In this document: positions 1-11,989 of the stretch, in pieces
Layout: the number at the start of each line of letters is the position of its first letter
Position numbering within the stretch: the first letter of the stretch is position 1
NCBI RefSeq assembly: GCF_000982955.1
Contig: NZ_KQ058867.1
Span: 1-49,428 of the forward strand
Origin: Micromonospora sp. HK10
GTDB taxonomy: Bacteria > Actinomycetota > Actinomycetes > Mycobacteriales > Micromonosporaceae
Length of the DNA: 49,428 nt
Reading direction: 5' to 3'
Translations under genes and position numbers: made by a program
Notes under the pieces: generated by a model
What the model was told of the DNA's origin: nothing
The model's input: the letters and a program-made list of their open reading frames with translations, nothing else
Databases searched by the model: none

Positions 1-1
1 G

Positions 2-109
2 CCGCCGGGCGACGGCGAACGGATCGACGACGGAGCCGGCCCGGCGATGCCGGGCGACGGCGAACGGGCCGGCGCCGGCGGCGCCCGCCCCACCGACCGG
101 GACAGCTGA
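2..109 (+). CDS. C-terminal tail of an unidentified protein (5' end outside window)
   Basis: An open frame runs in from the left edge and stops at TGA 107-109, giving 35 residues rich in Gly, Asp, Pro and Arg. The hexapeptide PGDGER occurs twice, encoded by an 18-bp sequence repeated at about 5-22 and 50-67, so this is a low-complexity hydrophilic tail. The next gene starts 11 nt after the stop, which suggests an operon. In actinobacteria, lgt (prolipoprotein diacylglyceryl transferase) often lies near this chromosomal position and carries a long repetitive C-terminal tail. That identity is only a guess, because no catalytic part is visible. Confidence 0.5.
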   Translation, partial: PPGDGERIDDGAGPAMPGDGERAGAGGARPTDRDS

Positions 110-120
110 GCGGGGCGACG

Positions 121-1308
121 ATGCGTAGCGCGGTGGTGGTCGGCGCCGGCCTCGGCGGGCTGGCGGTCGCCGGCGTGCTGGCCCGCTCCGGCTGGCGGGT
201 CACCCTCCTCGAACGCGCCGACCGGGTCCGCCCGGAACCGACCGCCGTGGTGCTCTGGCCCAACGGGGTACGCGCGCTCCGGGCCCTCGGGCTCGGTGCC
301 GGCCTGGACGCGATCGCCACCCCGCTGCCCGACGGCGGGGTACGCCGCCCCGACGGGCACTGGCTGGTCCAGCCCCGCCCCGCCCCGGCCGAGCGGATGC
401 CGGTCGTGGTGCACCGCGAGGACCTGCACGACGCGCTCATCGCCGGGCTCGGCGACCAGGTGGAGTTGCGGACCGGAGTGACGGTGCGGACGGTCCGCGC
501 GGCCTCCGGCGAGCGCCCCGCGGTCGGTGACGGGCGGCACACCGTCGAGGCCGACCTGGTCGTCGCCGCCGACGGCACGGACAGCGAACTCCGGCGCCGG
601 CTGGCGCCCGAGGCGCAGGTGGTCAGCTCCGGCTGCGCCGCGTGGCGGGCGGTGATCCCCTGGTACCGGGTGCCCCGGCTGGCCGCCGAGCAGCAGGTCG
701 GCGGGGAGGTGCTCGGCGCCGGCTACCGGTTCGTGGCGGCCTCCCTCGGTGAGCGCGGCGCGGCCGGCGGCTCCAGCCGCGGCGGCGTCTACTGGGTGGC
801 CACCGCGGCGGGCGCGCCCCGCCCGGAGCCGCCGGAGACCCAGCTGGCCCTGCTCAAGCGCTGGTACGCGGACTGGCCGTCGCCCATCGCCGAGCTGCTC
901 GACGCCACCGACCCGGCGGACCTGGTGCAGCAGGAGATCCGCGAGCTGCGCCCGCTGCCCCGGGCGTACGGCTTCCCGGCCGGGCCGGGCGGGTTGGTGC
1001 TGCTCGGCGACGCCGCGCACGCCATGCCCCCGCACCTCGGGCAGGGCGCCTGCCTCGCCTTCGAGGACGCGGCCACCCTCGCCTCGCTGCTGCGCGAATC
1101 CCGGCTCCCCGACGCGGTGACCGCGTACGACCGGTTGCGCCGGCCCCGCGCGGCGACCATGGTCCGGCAGACCCGCCGGATGTCGGCGGTGCTGCAGGCC
1201 CGGGGCCGGCTGGCGCTGCGGGCCCGCGACGCCGCGCTCGGCACGATCAGCCCTCGGCTGCGCAGCACCGCCGCCTCCGCCGCGGCCTCCTGGCAGCCAC
1301 CCGCCTGA
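121..1308 (+). CDS. FAD-dependent monooxygenase (PHBH fold)
   Basis: A 395-residue class A flavoprotein monooxygenase. The N-terminus has the dinucleotide-binding GAGLGG (residues 8-13) followed by a beta-alpha-beta unit ending in an acidic residue (LLERA). A DG motif (VVAADGTDS) lies near residue 149, and the second FAD motif GDAAHAMPPHLGQGA near residue 297. These three motifs define the family, which hydroxylates aromatic or polyketide-type substrates using NAD(P)H and O2; the substrate cannot be read from sequence. Length is normal for a single-component enzyme. It starts 11 nt after the upstream stop with only a weak GGGG Shine-Dalgarno, and its stop is 10 nt from the stop of the converging acetyltransferase gene. 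Confidence 0.85.
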   Translation: MRSAVVVGAGLGGLAVAGVLARSGWRVTLLERADRVRPEPTAVVLWPNGVRALRALGLGAGLDAIATPLPDGGVRRPDGHWLVQPRPAPAERMPVVVHREDLHDALIAGLGDQVELRTGVTVRTVRAASGERPAVGDGRHTVEADLVVAADGTDSELRRRLAPEAQVVSSGCAAWRAVIPWYRVPRLAAEQQVGGEVLGAGYRFVAASLGERGAAGGSSRGGVYWVATAAGAPRPEPPETQLALLKRWYADWPSPIAELLDATDPADLVQQEIRELRPLPRAYGFPAGPGGLVLLGDAAHAMPPHLGQGACLAFEDAATLASLLRESRLPDAVTAYDRLRRPRAATMVRQTRRMSAVLQARGRLALRARDAALGTISPRLRSTAASAAASWQPPA

Positions 1309-1318
1309 CCCGGCGGGC

Positions 1319-2164
1319 TCAGACGAGCACGGCGGCCGGCTCGGCGATGCAGGCGGTGCCCACCCGGCGGAAACCGACCCGCAGATAGACCCGGGCGATC
1401 TCCTCGCTGCCCGCGGAGAGGAAGACCAGGTCGGTGCCGGCCGCGCGGAGCCGGTGGGCGAGGGTGGCGGTGACCGCCGCGCCCAGGCCGCGCCGGCGGG
1501 CGGCCGGCAGGGTGGCCACCCCGGCGATCTCGGCGACGTCGTCGACCCGCATCGCCATCCCGCTGGCCAGCGCCCCCTGCTCCGGGGCCTCGGCGAGCAC
1601 CGAGATGCGTCGGCCGTCGCCGATCCGGACGGCCTCCTCCTCCAGCGCGGCCACGTCGAGACGGGCGATCGCGGCGTCCCGGTCGGCCGGTCCGGCGTCG
1701 CCGCGCGTGGTGCCGCCGTTGGCGAAACCCACCGCCGCGACGGCCCGACGGACCGCCACGTCGGCCGGGAAACCGGGCGCCGCCGGATCGAGGACCCGCA
1801 CCGGTACGTCGCTGAGCGTCGCCGGATCGGGCAGGTTCGCCGGGTCGAGCACCATCAGCGGCGCCTCCAGCACCGACAGCCCGGCCGAGCGGGCCACCGC
1901 GAGCAGGTCCGGGGTGACCTCGTGCACCCACTCGAACGCCTCCGGCAGGCCCAACTCCCGCTGCCGGGCCCGGACCGCGGTCACGTCGGCGAGCGACGGC
2001 GGCTCGGTGGCGTCCCGCCGGGGCCGGGCATAGAACGGCCAACCGTCGCCGTCCCGGACGAAGAGCACCAGCGGGCCGTATTCCTCCGCACGGGCCGCAT
2101 CCCGGGGCACCGCGTCGTAGAACCGCTCCAACCGGTCGAGCACGTCAGCGCGTACGACATCCAC
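1319..2164 (-). CDS. GNAT-family N-acetyltransferase
   Basis: A 281-residue protein. The C-terminal third is a GCN5-related acetyltransferase domain: the acetyl-CoA pyrophosphate loop RRRGLG at about residues 223-228, preceded by the beta4 strand (IAGVATLP) and followed by the typical ARVYLRVGFRRVG end. The N-terminal half is less conserved and resembles the longer actinobacterial GNATs with two tandem GNAT-like folds. Substrate unknown. The GTG start has no Shine-Dalgarno; a -10-like TAGTCT (2171-2176, complement) lies 6 nt upstream, so the message is probably leaderless. It converges with the monooxygenase gene and is divergent from gltB. Confidence 0.82.
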   Translation of the reverse strand: MDVVRADVLDRLERFYDAVPRDAARAEEYGPLVLFVRDGDGWPFYARPRRDATEPPSLADVTAVRARQRELGLPEAFEWVHEVTPDLLAVARSAGLSVLEAPLMVLDPANLPDPATLSDVPVRVLDPAAPGFPADVAVRRAVAAVGFANGGTTRGDAGPADRDAAIARLDVAALEEEAVRIGDGRRISVLAEAPEQGALASGMAMRVDDVAEIAGVATLPAARRRGLGAAVTATLAHRLRAAGTDLVFLSAGSEEIARVYLRVGFRRVGTACIAEPAAVLV

Positions 2165-2170
2165 CGCGCG

Positions 2171-2176
2171 AGACTA
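2171..2176 (-). promoter_or_regulatory. -10 element of the GNAT gene (leaderless promoter)
   Basis: TAGTCT on the minus strand, six nucleotides before the GTG start and with no ribosome binding site between. This fits the TANNNT actinobacterial -10 and a transcript that begins at or next to the start codon. No convincing -35 is visible. Confidence 0.45.
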
Positions 2177-2309
2177 CATGTCCCAGATACTGGAAGTGTG
2201 ATCAATCTGAACTGGCCTTGTGCCCGACGCCCTAACGTAGACTCAATAATCCCCAGAGGGCCGACGTCGTCCCGATCATGATCCAACCTGAGTGACGACA
2301 GGAGGCCCG

Positions 2310-5300
2310 GTGGCCTTTCCGTACCCTCACAGCCCGCAGTCGGCCCCGCAGGCCGGGCTCTACGACCCCGCGTACGAGCACGACGCCTGCGGTGTCGCGT
2401 TCGTGGCCGACCTGCACGGACGCCGGTCGCACGAGGTCGTCGCGAACGGCCTCGGGGCGCTCTGCCGGTTGGACCACCGGGGCGCCCGTGGCGCGGAGCA
2501 CAACACCGGTGACGGCGCCGGGATCATGATCCAGGTGCCGGACGGCTTCCTCCGCGCGGTCGTCGACTTCCCCCTGCCGCCCGCCGGGCAGTACGCCACC
2601 GGTCTGGTCTTCCTTCCCGACGACGACGCCGCCGAGGCGCGCGCCCGCCGGGTGGTGGAGAAGTACGCGCTGGTCGAGGGGGCCGACGTGCTCGGCTGGC
2701 GGGAGGTGCCCACCAATCCGGCCGGGCTCGGCGAGACCGCCCTCGCGGTGCTGCCCCGGGTCCGGCAGCTCTTCCTGGCCGCGCACCGGCTCACCGACTC
2801 GCCGGCCGGCCCGGCCGGCTCGCCGCTGACCGGGCTCGACCTGGACCGGGTGGCGTTCTGCCTGCGCAAGCAGGTCGAGCGGGAGACCGCCGAGCGGGGC
2901 GTGCCGGCGTACTTCCCGTCGCTGTCCGGGCGGACCATGGTCTGGAAGGGCATGCTCACCCCCGACCAGCTCCCCGAGTTCTACCCGGAGCTGACCGACG
3001 AGCGGGTGGTCAGCGCCATCGCGCTGGTGCACTCGCGGTTCTCCACCAACACCTTCCCGTCCTGGCCGCTGGCCCACCCGTACCGGTTCATCGCGCACAA
3101 CGGCGAGATCAACACGATCCGCGGCAACCGGAACTGGATGCAGGCCCGCGAGGCGCTGCTGCGCAGCCCCAACCTGCCCGGCAACATCCGCCGGGTGTTC
3201 CCGGTCTGCACCCCGGGCGCCTCCGACTCCGCCAACTTCGACGAGGTCCTCGAGCTGCTGCACCTGGCCGGGCGGAGCCTGCCGCACGCGGTGCTCATGA
3301 TGATCCCCGAGGCGTGGGAGAACGACCCGCAGATGCGCGCCGACAAGCGCTCCTTCTACCGGTTCCACGCCAGCCTGATGGAGCCGTGGGACGGCCCCGC
3401 CTCGGTCGCCTTCACCGACGGCGAGATCGTCGGCGCGGTGCTGGACCGCAACGGGCTGCGCCCGGGCCGCTGGTGGCGTACCGCCGACGGCCTGGTGGTG
3501 CTCGGCAGCGAGGCGGGCGTGCTCGACCTCGACCCGGCCGCCGTGGTGGCCAAGGGCCGCCTCCAGCCGGGCCGGATGTTCCTGGTCGACACGGTCAACG
3601 GGCGGATCGTCTCCGACGACGAGATCAAGGCCGAGCTGGCCGCCGCCCGGCCGTACGACGAGTGGCTGCACGCGGGCCTGATCGAACTGGACGAGCTGCC
3701 GCCGCGCGAGCACATCGTCTACACCCACGACTCGGTGCGCCGCCGGCAGCAGACCTTCGGCTACACCGAGGAGGAGCTGAAGATCCTGCTCGCCCCGATG
3801 GCCCGCACCGGCGCGGAGCCGATCGGCTCGATGGGCACCGACACCCCGATCGCCCCGCTGTCCACCCGGCCGAGGCTGCTCTACGACTACTTCCATCAGC
3901 TCTTCGCGCAGGTCACCAACCCGCCGCTGGACGCCATCCGGGAGGAGCTGGTGACCAGCCTGGCGTCCACCATCGGGCCGGAGGGCAACCTGCTCGACCC
4001 GGGCCCGGCGAGCTGCCGGCAGATCGTGCTGCCCTACCCGGTGATCGACAACGACGAGCTGGCGAAGATCCTCTCCATCGACGAGGACGGCGACCTGCCC
4101 GGCTTCAAGGCGGTCCGGGTCTCCGGGCTCTACCGGATCCGTGACGGCGGCGCCGGGATCAAGGCCCGGCTCACCGAGATCTGCCGGCACGTCTCGGAGG
4201 CGATCGAGGACGGCGTACGCATCCTGGTCCTCTCCGACCGGGACTCCAACGGCGACCTCGCCCCGATCCCGTCGCTGCTGCTCACCGCCGCGGTCCACCA
4301 GCACCTCGTCCGGGAGCAGACGCGGACCCAGGTGGCGCTGATCGTCGAGTCCGGCGACTGCCGCGAGGTGCACCACGCGGCCGTGCTGATCGGGTACGGC
4401 GCCGCGGCGGTCAACCCGTACCTGGCCTTCGAGTCGGTCGAGGACATGATCTCCACCGGCGTGCTGGCCGGCGTCGACCGGGTGAAGGCGGTCCGCAATT
4501 ACGTCAAGGCGCTCGGCAAGGGCGTCCTGAAGATCATGTCCAAGATGGGCATCTCGACGGTCTCGTCGTACTGCGGCGCGCAGGTCTTCGAGGCGGTCGG
4601 CCTGGACACCCGGCTGGTCGAGCGCTACTTCCGGGGCACCCCGAGCACGATCGGCGGGATCGGGCTGGCCGAGATCCACGCCGAGGTGGCCGCCCGGCAC
4701 GCGCTGGCCTGGCCGGCCCCCGGCGGGCAGGTCACCGACCGGCTGGACGTCGGCGGCGAGTACCAGTGGCGCCGCGAGGGCGAGCTGCACCTGTTCAACC
4801 CGGAGACGGTCTTCCTGCTCCAGCACGCCACCCGCAGCCGGCAGTACGACGTCTTCCGGCGGTACACCGCCAAGGTCGACGAGCTGGCCGCCCGGGCCGG
4901 CTCGCTGCGCGGCCTGTTCACCCTGCGCACCGGCGTACGCCCGCCGGTGCCGCTGGACGAGGTGGAGCCGGCCGCCGAGATCGTCAAGCGGTTCGCCACC
5001 GGCGCCATGTCGTACGGGTCGATCTCGGCGGAGGCGCACGAGACCCTGGCCATCGCGATGAACCGCCTCGGTGGCAAGTCCAACACCGGCGAGGGCGGCG
5101 AGGACGTCGACCGGCTGTACGACCCGCGGCGCCGCTCGGCGGTCAAGCAGATCGCCAGCGGCCGGTTCGGCGTGACCAGCGAATACCTGGTCAACGCCGA
5201 CGACCTCCAGATCAAGATGGCCCAGGGCGCCAAGCCCGGCGAGGGCGGCCAGCTGCCCGGCAACAAGGTCTGGCCGTGGATCGCCCGGACCCGGCACGCC

Positions 5301-6966
5301 ACCCCGGGCGTCGGCCTGATCTCCCCGCCGCCGCACCACGACATCTACTCCATCGAGGACCTGGCCCAGCTCGTGCACGACCTCAAGTGCGTCAACCCGG
5401 CCGCCCGGGTGCACGTCAAGCTGGTCAGCGAGGTCGGCGTGGGCACGGTCGCGGCCGGCGTGGCCAAGCTCAAGGCCGACGTCATCCTGATCTCCGGGCA
5501 CGACGGCGGCACCGGCGCGTCCCCGCTCAACTCGCTCAAGCACGCCGGCACCCCCTGGGAGCTGGGCCTGGCCGAGGCGCAGCAGACGCTGCTGCTGAAC
5601 AAGCTGCGCGACCGGGTCACCGTGCAGGTCGACGGGCAGCTCAAGACCGGCCGGGACGTGCTGATCGCGGCGCTGCTCGGCGCCGAGGAGTTCGGTTTCG
5701 CCACCGCCCCGCTGATCGTCGAGGGCTGCGTGATGATGCGGGTCTGCCACCTGGACACCTGCCCGGTCGGCATCGCCACCCAGAACCCGGTGCTGCGCGA
5801 GCGCTTCACCGGCAAGCCGGAGTTCGTGGAGAACTTCTTCCTCTTCCTCGCCGAGGAGGTCCGCGGCTACCTGGCCGAGCTGGGCTTCCGCAGCATCGAG
5901 GAGGCGATCGGGCACACCGAGCTGCTCGACGTGACCGGCGCGATCGACCACTGGAAGGGCCACGGTCTCGACCTGAGCCGGGTGCTGCACCTGCCCGAGC
6001 TGCCCGAGGGCGCGGCCCGGCGCGGCATCCGGGCCCAGGACCACGGCCTGGAGGCCGCCCTGGACAACCAGCTCATCGCCCTGGCCAAGCCGGCGCTGCG
6101 GGACGGCACCCCGGTCCGGGTGGAGGTGGCGGTGCGCAACGAGCACCGCAGCGTCGGGGCGATGCTCGGCGGCGAGGTGACCCGCCGGTTCGGCGGGACG
6201 GGCCTGCCCGACGACACCATCGAGTTCCTGCTGCGCGGCACCGCCGGCCAGTCGTTCGGCGCGTTCCTGCCGCGCGGGGTGACCCTGCGCCTGCACGGCG
6301 ACGCCAACGACTACGTGGGCAAGGGCCTCTCCGGCGGCCGGCTCGTGGTGCGTCCGGCCGCCGCCGCGCCGTTCGTCGATCACGCGGCCGGTCCGGGGGA
6401 GCGGGCCGAGGACCAGATCATCGCCGGCAACACCATCCTGTACGGGGCGACCGGCGGCGAGGTGTTCCTGCGGGGTCGGGTCGGTGAGCGGTTCGCGGTG
6501 CGCAACTCCGGCGCGTCGGCCGTCGTCGAGGGCGTCGGCGACCACGGCTGCGAGTACATGACCGGCGGCGCGGTGGTGGTGCTCGGCCCGACCGGCCGTA
6601 ACTTCGCCGCCGGCATGTCCGGGGGGACCGCCTTCGTGCACGACCTGGACCGCAGCCTGGTCAACACCGAGCTGGTCGACCTGTCGCCGCTGCGCGACGA
6701 GGAGCGGGACCGCCTGCACGAGCTGGTCCAGCGGCACTTCGCCGAGACCGACTCGGCGGTCGCCGAGGCGCTGCTCAAGCGCTGGCCGGAGGCGGTGGAG
6801 GAGTTCACCGCCGTGGTGCCCCGGGACTACCGCCGGGTGCTGGAGATCATGCGGGCCGCCGAAGCCGCCGGCCACGACGTCGACGACGCGGTGATGAGTG
6901 CCCTCACGGCACCCTCGGCCGCGCCGGTGCCGCCCGCCCCGCGGACGGCCGCCCAGGAGGTGGCTC

Positions 6967-6974
<8 letters not shown>
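2310..6974 (+). CDS. gltB: Glutamate synthase (NADPH) large subunit
   Basis: The alpha subunit of GOGAT, about 1554 residues, the full family length. It transfers the amide nitrogen of glutamine to 2-oxoglutarate, giving two glutamates. Domains in order: class II glutamine amidotransferase with its catalytic Cys in HDACGVAF (Cys27 from the chosen start; the preceding residues are a propeptide in this family), central domain, FMN-binding synthase domain (KPGEGGQLPG), the 3Fe-4S cysteines 1140, 1146 and 1151 (CVMMRVCHLDTC), and the C-terminal GXGXG beta-helix. I chose GTG 2310 because AGGAGG at 2300-2305 sits 4 nt before it; an in-frame GTG at 2292 is possible but lacks a ribosome binding site. 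It overlaps gltD by 8 nt, so the two are translationally coupled. Confidence 0.97.
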
Positions 6975-8475
<1,501 letters not shown>

Positions 8476-8479
8476 CGAG

Positions 8480-8526
8480 CGGCAGCGCGGCCCGGACCGG
8501 CACCCGAGGTCCGGGCCGCGCTGCCG
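8480..8526 (+). terminator. 19-bp hairpin ending gltBD
   Basis: Perfect inverted repeat, arms 8480-8498 and 8508-8526, with a 9-nt loop, starting 5 nt after the gltD stop. It has no U-tract, as is common for GC-rich actinobacterial terminators. Confidence 0.8.
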
Positions 8527-8655
8527 CGTCCGGCTGGTTCGGGTCGGCCGGCCGGGTCCGGTTCGTGCCGGCCCGTTCCCGACGCCCGGCCCTGCCGGTG
8601 AACCCTCTCACCAACTGTCGTCAAGAGGTTTGACCCTCGCCAGACTTGTGCGCTG

Positions 8656-8677
8656 GCCGGACCCGTGCGGGTCCGGC
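8656..8677 (+). promoter_or_regulatory. Hairpin in the leader of the MFS gene
   Basis: Arms 8656-8664 (GCCGGACCC) and 8669-8677 pair perfectly around a GTGC tetraloop, followed by a pyrimidine-rich stretch, 33 nt before the ATG. It could be a second terminator for gltBD or a leader structure of the MFS gene. The sequence does not decide between these. Confidence 0.45.
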
Positions 8678-8710
8678 TTCGTCGTGTCATCTCCTGGACG
8701 GGAAATCCTC

Positions 8711-10309
8711 ATGGCCCTCGGCGCCACGTTCGCCGCGCTGCGCCACCGCAACTACCGGATCTGGGCCGGTGCCGGCTTCGTGTCGGTCATCGGGACCTGG
8801 ATGCAGGTGCTGGGCGTCAACTGGTACGTCATGTCGGCCACCGGGTCGGCGACCTCCATGGGGCTCACCGTCCTGCTCCAGGCGCTGCCCACCCTGGTGC
8901 TCTCCGTCTGGGGCGGCGCGCTGGCCGACCGGGTGCCGGCCAAGCCGCTGCTGATCGCCGCCCAGGCGACCCACGCGGCCCTCGCGGCCGGGCTGGCCGT
9001 GGTCGCCGTGACCGGTGCCGGCGGGTTGCCGGCGATCTACGTGATCTCCCTGGTCACCGGGGCGGTCTCGGCGATCGAGGGGCCGGTGTCGGGCCGCTGG
9101 TCCTCGACCCTGGTGGACCGGGAGAGCCTGGGCAATGCCCTGGCGCTCGGTTCGCTCACCAACTCCGCGGGCCGGATCCTCGGCATGAGCCTGGGCGCCG
9201 TCGTGGTGGCGGCCGTCGGGCCGGCGCTGCTCTTCGCGAGCAACGCCGCCAGCTTCGTCGCGGTCGTCGTCGCCCTGTTCGCCGTACGGGAGGGGGAGCG
9301 GCACCCCGGCGGGCCGGCGGCGACCGGCCCGGACCGGGCGGACGGCGGCATCCGGGCCGGCTTCCGCTACCTGCTCGGCCAGCCGGTGGTGCTGGTCGCG
9401 TTGGGGCTGTCGTTCGTGCTCGGCAGCCTGGGCCGCAACTACCAGGTGACCATGGCGGCGATGAGCGAGGGCCCGCTGCGCGCCGGCGCCTCCGGCTACG
9501 GCCTGCTGTCCACGGTCTTCGCCGTCGGCACGGTGGTCGGCGCGCTGCTCGCCGCCCGCCGCCGTGAGCTGGGCTACGGCATCCTGGTCGGGGCCGGCCT
9601 GCTGGCCAGCACCCTGCAGATCGTCGCCGGCCTGGTGCCGGGCACGGTCAGTTTCGCCGCCGTGATCCTGCCGGTGGCGGCCGCCGCCGTGATCATCGAC
9701 ACCACGGTCGGCACCCGGGCCCAGCTCGACACCGACTACCTCATGCGGGGCCGGGTGCTGGCTGCCGTCGCGGTCACCGGCTCCGTCTCCGCCGCCGTGG
9801 GCGCGCCCCTGCTCGGCTGGCTCTCCGAGCACGCCGGCCCCCGGCAGACCCTGGTACTGGCCGGCACCATCACCGCGGTGGCCACCGCGGTCGCCGGGGT
9901 CACGCTGGACCGGCTGCGGGAACGCCGGCTGGGGCACCGGCTCGCCCTGGTGCTGGCCGCCCCCGCGGTACGCCGTCCGGTAGGCCGGGTCGCCTCCAGG
10001 GCCGCCCGGGTGGTCCGTCCGGCGCGGATCGGTTTCGCCGCCGCGCGCCGCGTGTCCGGGCCCGGGCCGGCAGGGTTGTCCGGCGTGCTGCCAGTGGCCG
10101 CCGCCGTACCGCTGGCCGGTCCGTCGTCGCTGGCCGGACGCGGCCCGTCCCCGGTGGCCCGCCCCGGCACCGGCCGGTTCCGGTCGCGTCGGGCCGCCCG
10201 TGCGGCCCAGGACTGCGCGGCCTGCGCGCCTCATCGGGCGCCGCGCCGCTCCCGGCTGACGGGCGCCGCCCGGGGGGCCCCGCACCACGAGGGCTGCCCG
10301 CACGCCTGA
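8711..10309 (+). CDS. MFS transporter (EntS/DHA3-like exporter)
   Basis: About 532 residues. The first ~420 form a 12-helix major facilitator starting FAALRHRNYRIWAGAGFVS, the typical N-terminus of the MFS_3/EntS-like exporters, with the loop-2 motif GGALADRVPAKPLL. These proteins export siderophores or drugs by proton antiport; the substrate is unknown. ATG 8711 is chosen because homology begins here; the frame is open much further upstream but that stretch is GC-biased noise. The last ~110 residues are an unusual Arg/Ala/Pro-rich cytoplasmic tail ending in a Cys/His-containing segment. It converges with the next exporter gene (52 nt gap). Confidence 0.85.
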   Translation: MALGATFAALRHRNYRIWAGAGFVSVIGTWMQVLGVNWYVMSATGSATSMGLTVLLQALPTLVLSVWGGALADRVPAKPLLIAAQATHAALAAGLAVVAVTGAGGLPAIYVISLVTGAVSAIEGPVSGRWSSTLVDRESLGNALALGSLTNSAGRILGMSLGAVVVAAVGPALLFASNAASFVAVVVALFAVREGERHPGGPAATGPDRADGGIRAGFRYLLGQPVVLVALGLSFVLGSLGRNYQVTMAAMSEGPLRAGASGYGLLSTVFAVGTVVGALLAARRRELGYGILVGAGLLASTLQIVAGLVPGTVSFAAVILPVAAAAVIIDTTVGTRAQLDTDYLMRGRVLAAVAVTGSVSAAVGAPLLGWLSEHAGPRQTLVLAGTITAVATAVAGVTLDRLRERRLGHRLALVLAAPAVRRPVGRVASRAARVVRPARIGFAAARRVSGPGPAGLSGVLPVAAAVPLAGPSSLAGRGPSPVARPGTGRFRSRRAARAAQDCAACAPHRAPRRSRLTGAARGAPHHEGCPHA

Positions 10310-10361
10310 GGCTCCCGCGGGTGCCCACGTGATGGGGGGCGGCGCCGTGGGGTGGGAGGGG

Positions 10362-11825
10362 TCAGGAGGTGGCCGCGGCGAGGTTGTGCGCGTGGCCGGG
10401 CCCGGTGGGTGGGGTGGTTGGTTCGGCGTGCCGGGTCGGGGTCGGCCGGCGGGTGGCGGGGACGGCCAGGGCGGCCAGCGCGGCGGCCAGTGAGATGCCG
10501 GTGAGCAGCAGGAAGCCGGTGGTGAAGCCGGCCTCCCGGGGCAGGCCGCCGGCCTGCGGGTGCGCCGTGATCACGCTGCTGGCCACCGCCGCGCCGAGCG
10601 CGCCGCCGATGGTGCGGATGTTGGCGTTCATGCCCGTCGCCACGCCGGTCTGGCCGGCCGGCACGTTGGCCACGATCAGGTTGGCCATCGAGGCGAACGC
10701 CAGGCCGATGCCGATTCCCACCAGCGCGCCGGCCACGCCGATCTCCCAGCGGGTGTCGTGCGCGACGGTCAGCATGGCCGCGGCGAGCACGTTGAACGCG
10801 GCCCCGGTGGCCAGCTGGGCTTTGGCGCTGAACCGGCTGGCCAGCCGGCCGGCGGCGAGCCCGGCGACGAACATGCCGACCAGCATGGGCAGCATCAGCA
10901 GCCCGGCCTGGGTGACGCTGGCGCCGAAGCCGTACCCGGCGCTGGGCGGGATCTGCACGAACTGCGGCAGGAAGGCGTAGACGGAGAACATCGAGGCGCC
11001 GTAGAGCAGGGCGACCAGGTTGGTCGTCCAGACGGCGGGCAGGCGCATCATCCGCATGTCGATCAGCGGGTTCGCCGAGCGGGTCTCGGTGACCAGCCAG
11101 CCGACCAGGATGACGGCGGCGAGCAGCAGCAGGCCGGTGACCCGGCCCGACGTCCAGCCCCACGCCGCGCCCTTGCTGATCGGCAGCAGCAGTGCCACCA
11201 GCCAGCCGGAGAGCAGCAGAGTGCCGAGCCAGTTGATCCGGCCGGGCGTACGGACCGGCGACTCCGGCACGAAACGGTGGGCCGCGAGCGCGGTGAGGCC
11301 GACCACGACCATCGGGATCCAGAACAGCCAGCGGTATCCGAGGGTGGCGACGATCGGGCCGGCCAGGACGACCCCGAGGCCGCCACCGGCGGCGACGATC
11401 GCCGAGATCGCGGCGACCGCCGAGCTGACCCGGGCGGCGGGGAACTCGTCGCGGATGATGCCGAAGGAGAGCGGGAAGACGGCGCCGCCGATGCCCTGCA
11501 CGACCCGGGCGGCGATGAGCACGCCGATGCTCGGCGCCACGGCGGCCAGCAGGCAGCCCAACGCCAGCGCGGCGAGGGAGACGACCAGCGTCCGCTCCTT
11601 GCCGACCATGTCGCCGACCCGGCCGAGGACCGGGGTGAAGATCGAGGCGGAGAGGAGGTACGCGGTCAGCACCCAGGTCACGGTGTTCTGGGAGGTGTGC
11701 AGGTCGTGCTGGATGGTGGGCAGCACCGGCGTGATCAGCGACTGGAGCATGGCGAAGAAGCCGGCGCCGGCGGCGAGGACGAGGAAGGTCAACCGGCGCG
11801 AGTCGCGCCGGGCGGTTTCGGACAC
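10362..11825 (-). CDS. MFS drug exporter, DHA2 (EmrB/QacA-like, 14 TM)
   Basis: A 487-residue, 14-helix major facilitator of the proton-driven drug exporter family 2. Motif A-like GRVGDMVGKERTLV follows helix 2, and the antiporter-type motif C appears around GAVFPLSFGIIRDEFP. The GTG start (VSETARRD) has only a weak GGGAG ribosome binding site. The gene is divergent from a tetR gene across a 341-nt region containing a palindromic operator that covers both -10 elements, so TetR repression relieved by an effector is the likely control. Its predicted transcript has a roughly 300-nt leader with a five-codon ORF that has a much better ribosome binding site than the exporter itself. Expected role: efflux of an antibiotic or toxic compound. 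Confidence 0.88.
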   Translation of the reverse strand: MSETARRDSRRLTFLVLAAGAGFFAMLQSLITPVLPTIQHDLHTSQNTVTWVLTAYLLSASIFTPVLGRVGDMVGKERTLVVSLAALALGCLLAAVAPSIGVLIAARVVQGIGGAVFPLSFGIIRDEFPAARVSSAVAAISAIVAAGGGLGVVLAGPIVATLGYRWLFWIPMVVVGLTALAAHRFVPESPVRTPGRINWLGTLLLSGWLVALLLPISKGAAWGWTSGRVTGLLLLAAVILVGWLVTETRSANPLIDMRMMRLPAVWTTNLVALLYGASMFSVYAFLPQFVQIPPSAGYGFGASVTQAGLLMLPMLVGMFVAGLAAGRLASRFSAKAQLATGAAFNVLAAAMLTVAHDTRWEIGVAGALVGIGIGLAFASMANLIVANVPAGQTGVATGMNANIRTIGGALGAAVASSVITAHPQAGGLPREAGFTTGFLLLTGISLAAALAALAVPATRRPTPTRHAEPTTPPTGPGHAHNLAAATS

Positions 11826-11989
11826 GGAAAAGCTCCCGTTCGGGTACGAGGAAAGGGTCTGGCGGGCGACGGCGCTCCCCGTCGGGGTGCCGCCGGATCG
11901 GCCCGCCGGGGCCGCTCGCGCGGATCCGCCGCGCCGGGTGGGGCGTGGTGGACGAACTGGCGACGGTGGCGGCCCGAGATCGCCGGTGA

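Noticed and set aside
2274..2283. GATCATGATC palindrome upstream of gltB considered as an operator
   Set aside because: A single 10-bp palindrome with no second site and no known regulator consensus; it could occur by chance.
2232..6875. A 1547-codon open frame antisense to gltB
   Set aside because: The product is His/Gln/Arg/Gly-rich low complexity, as expected from the complement of a GC-biased coding frame. gltB is certain on the other strand.
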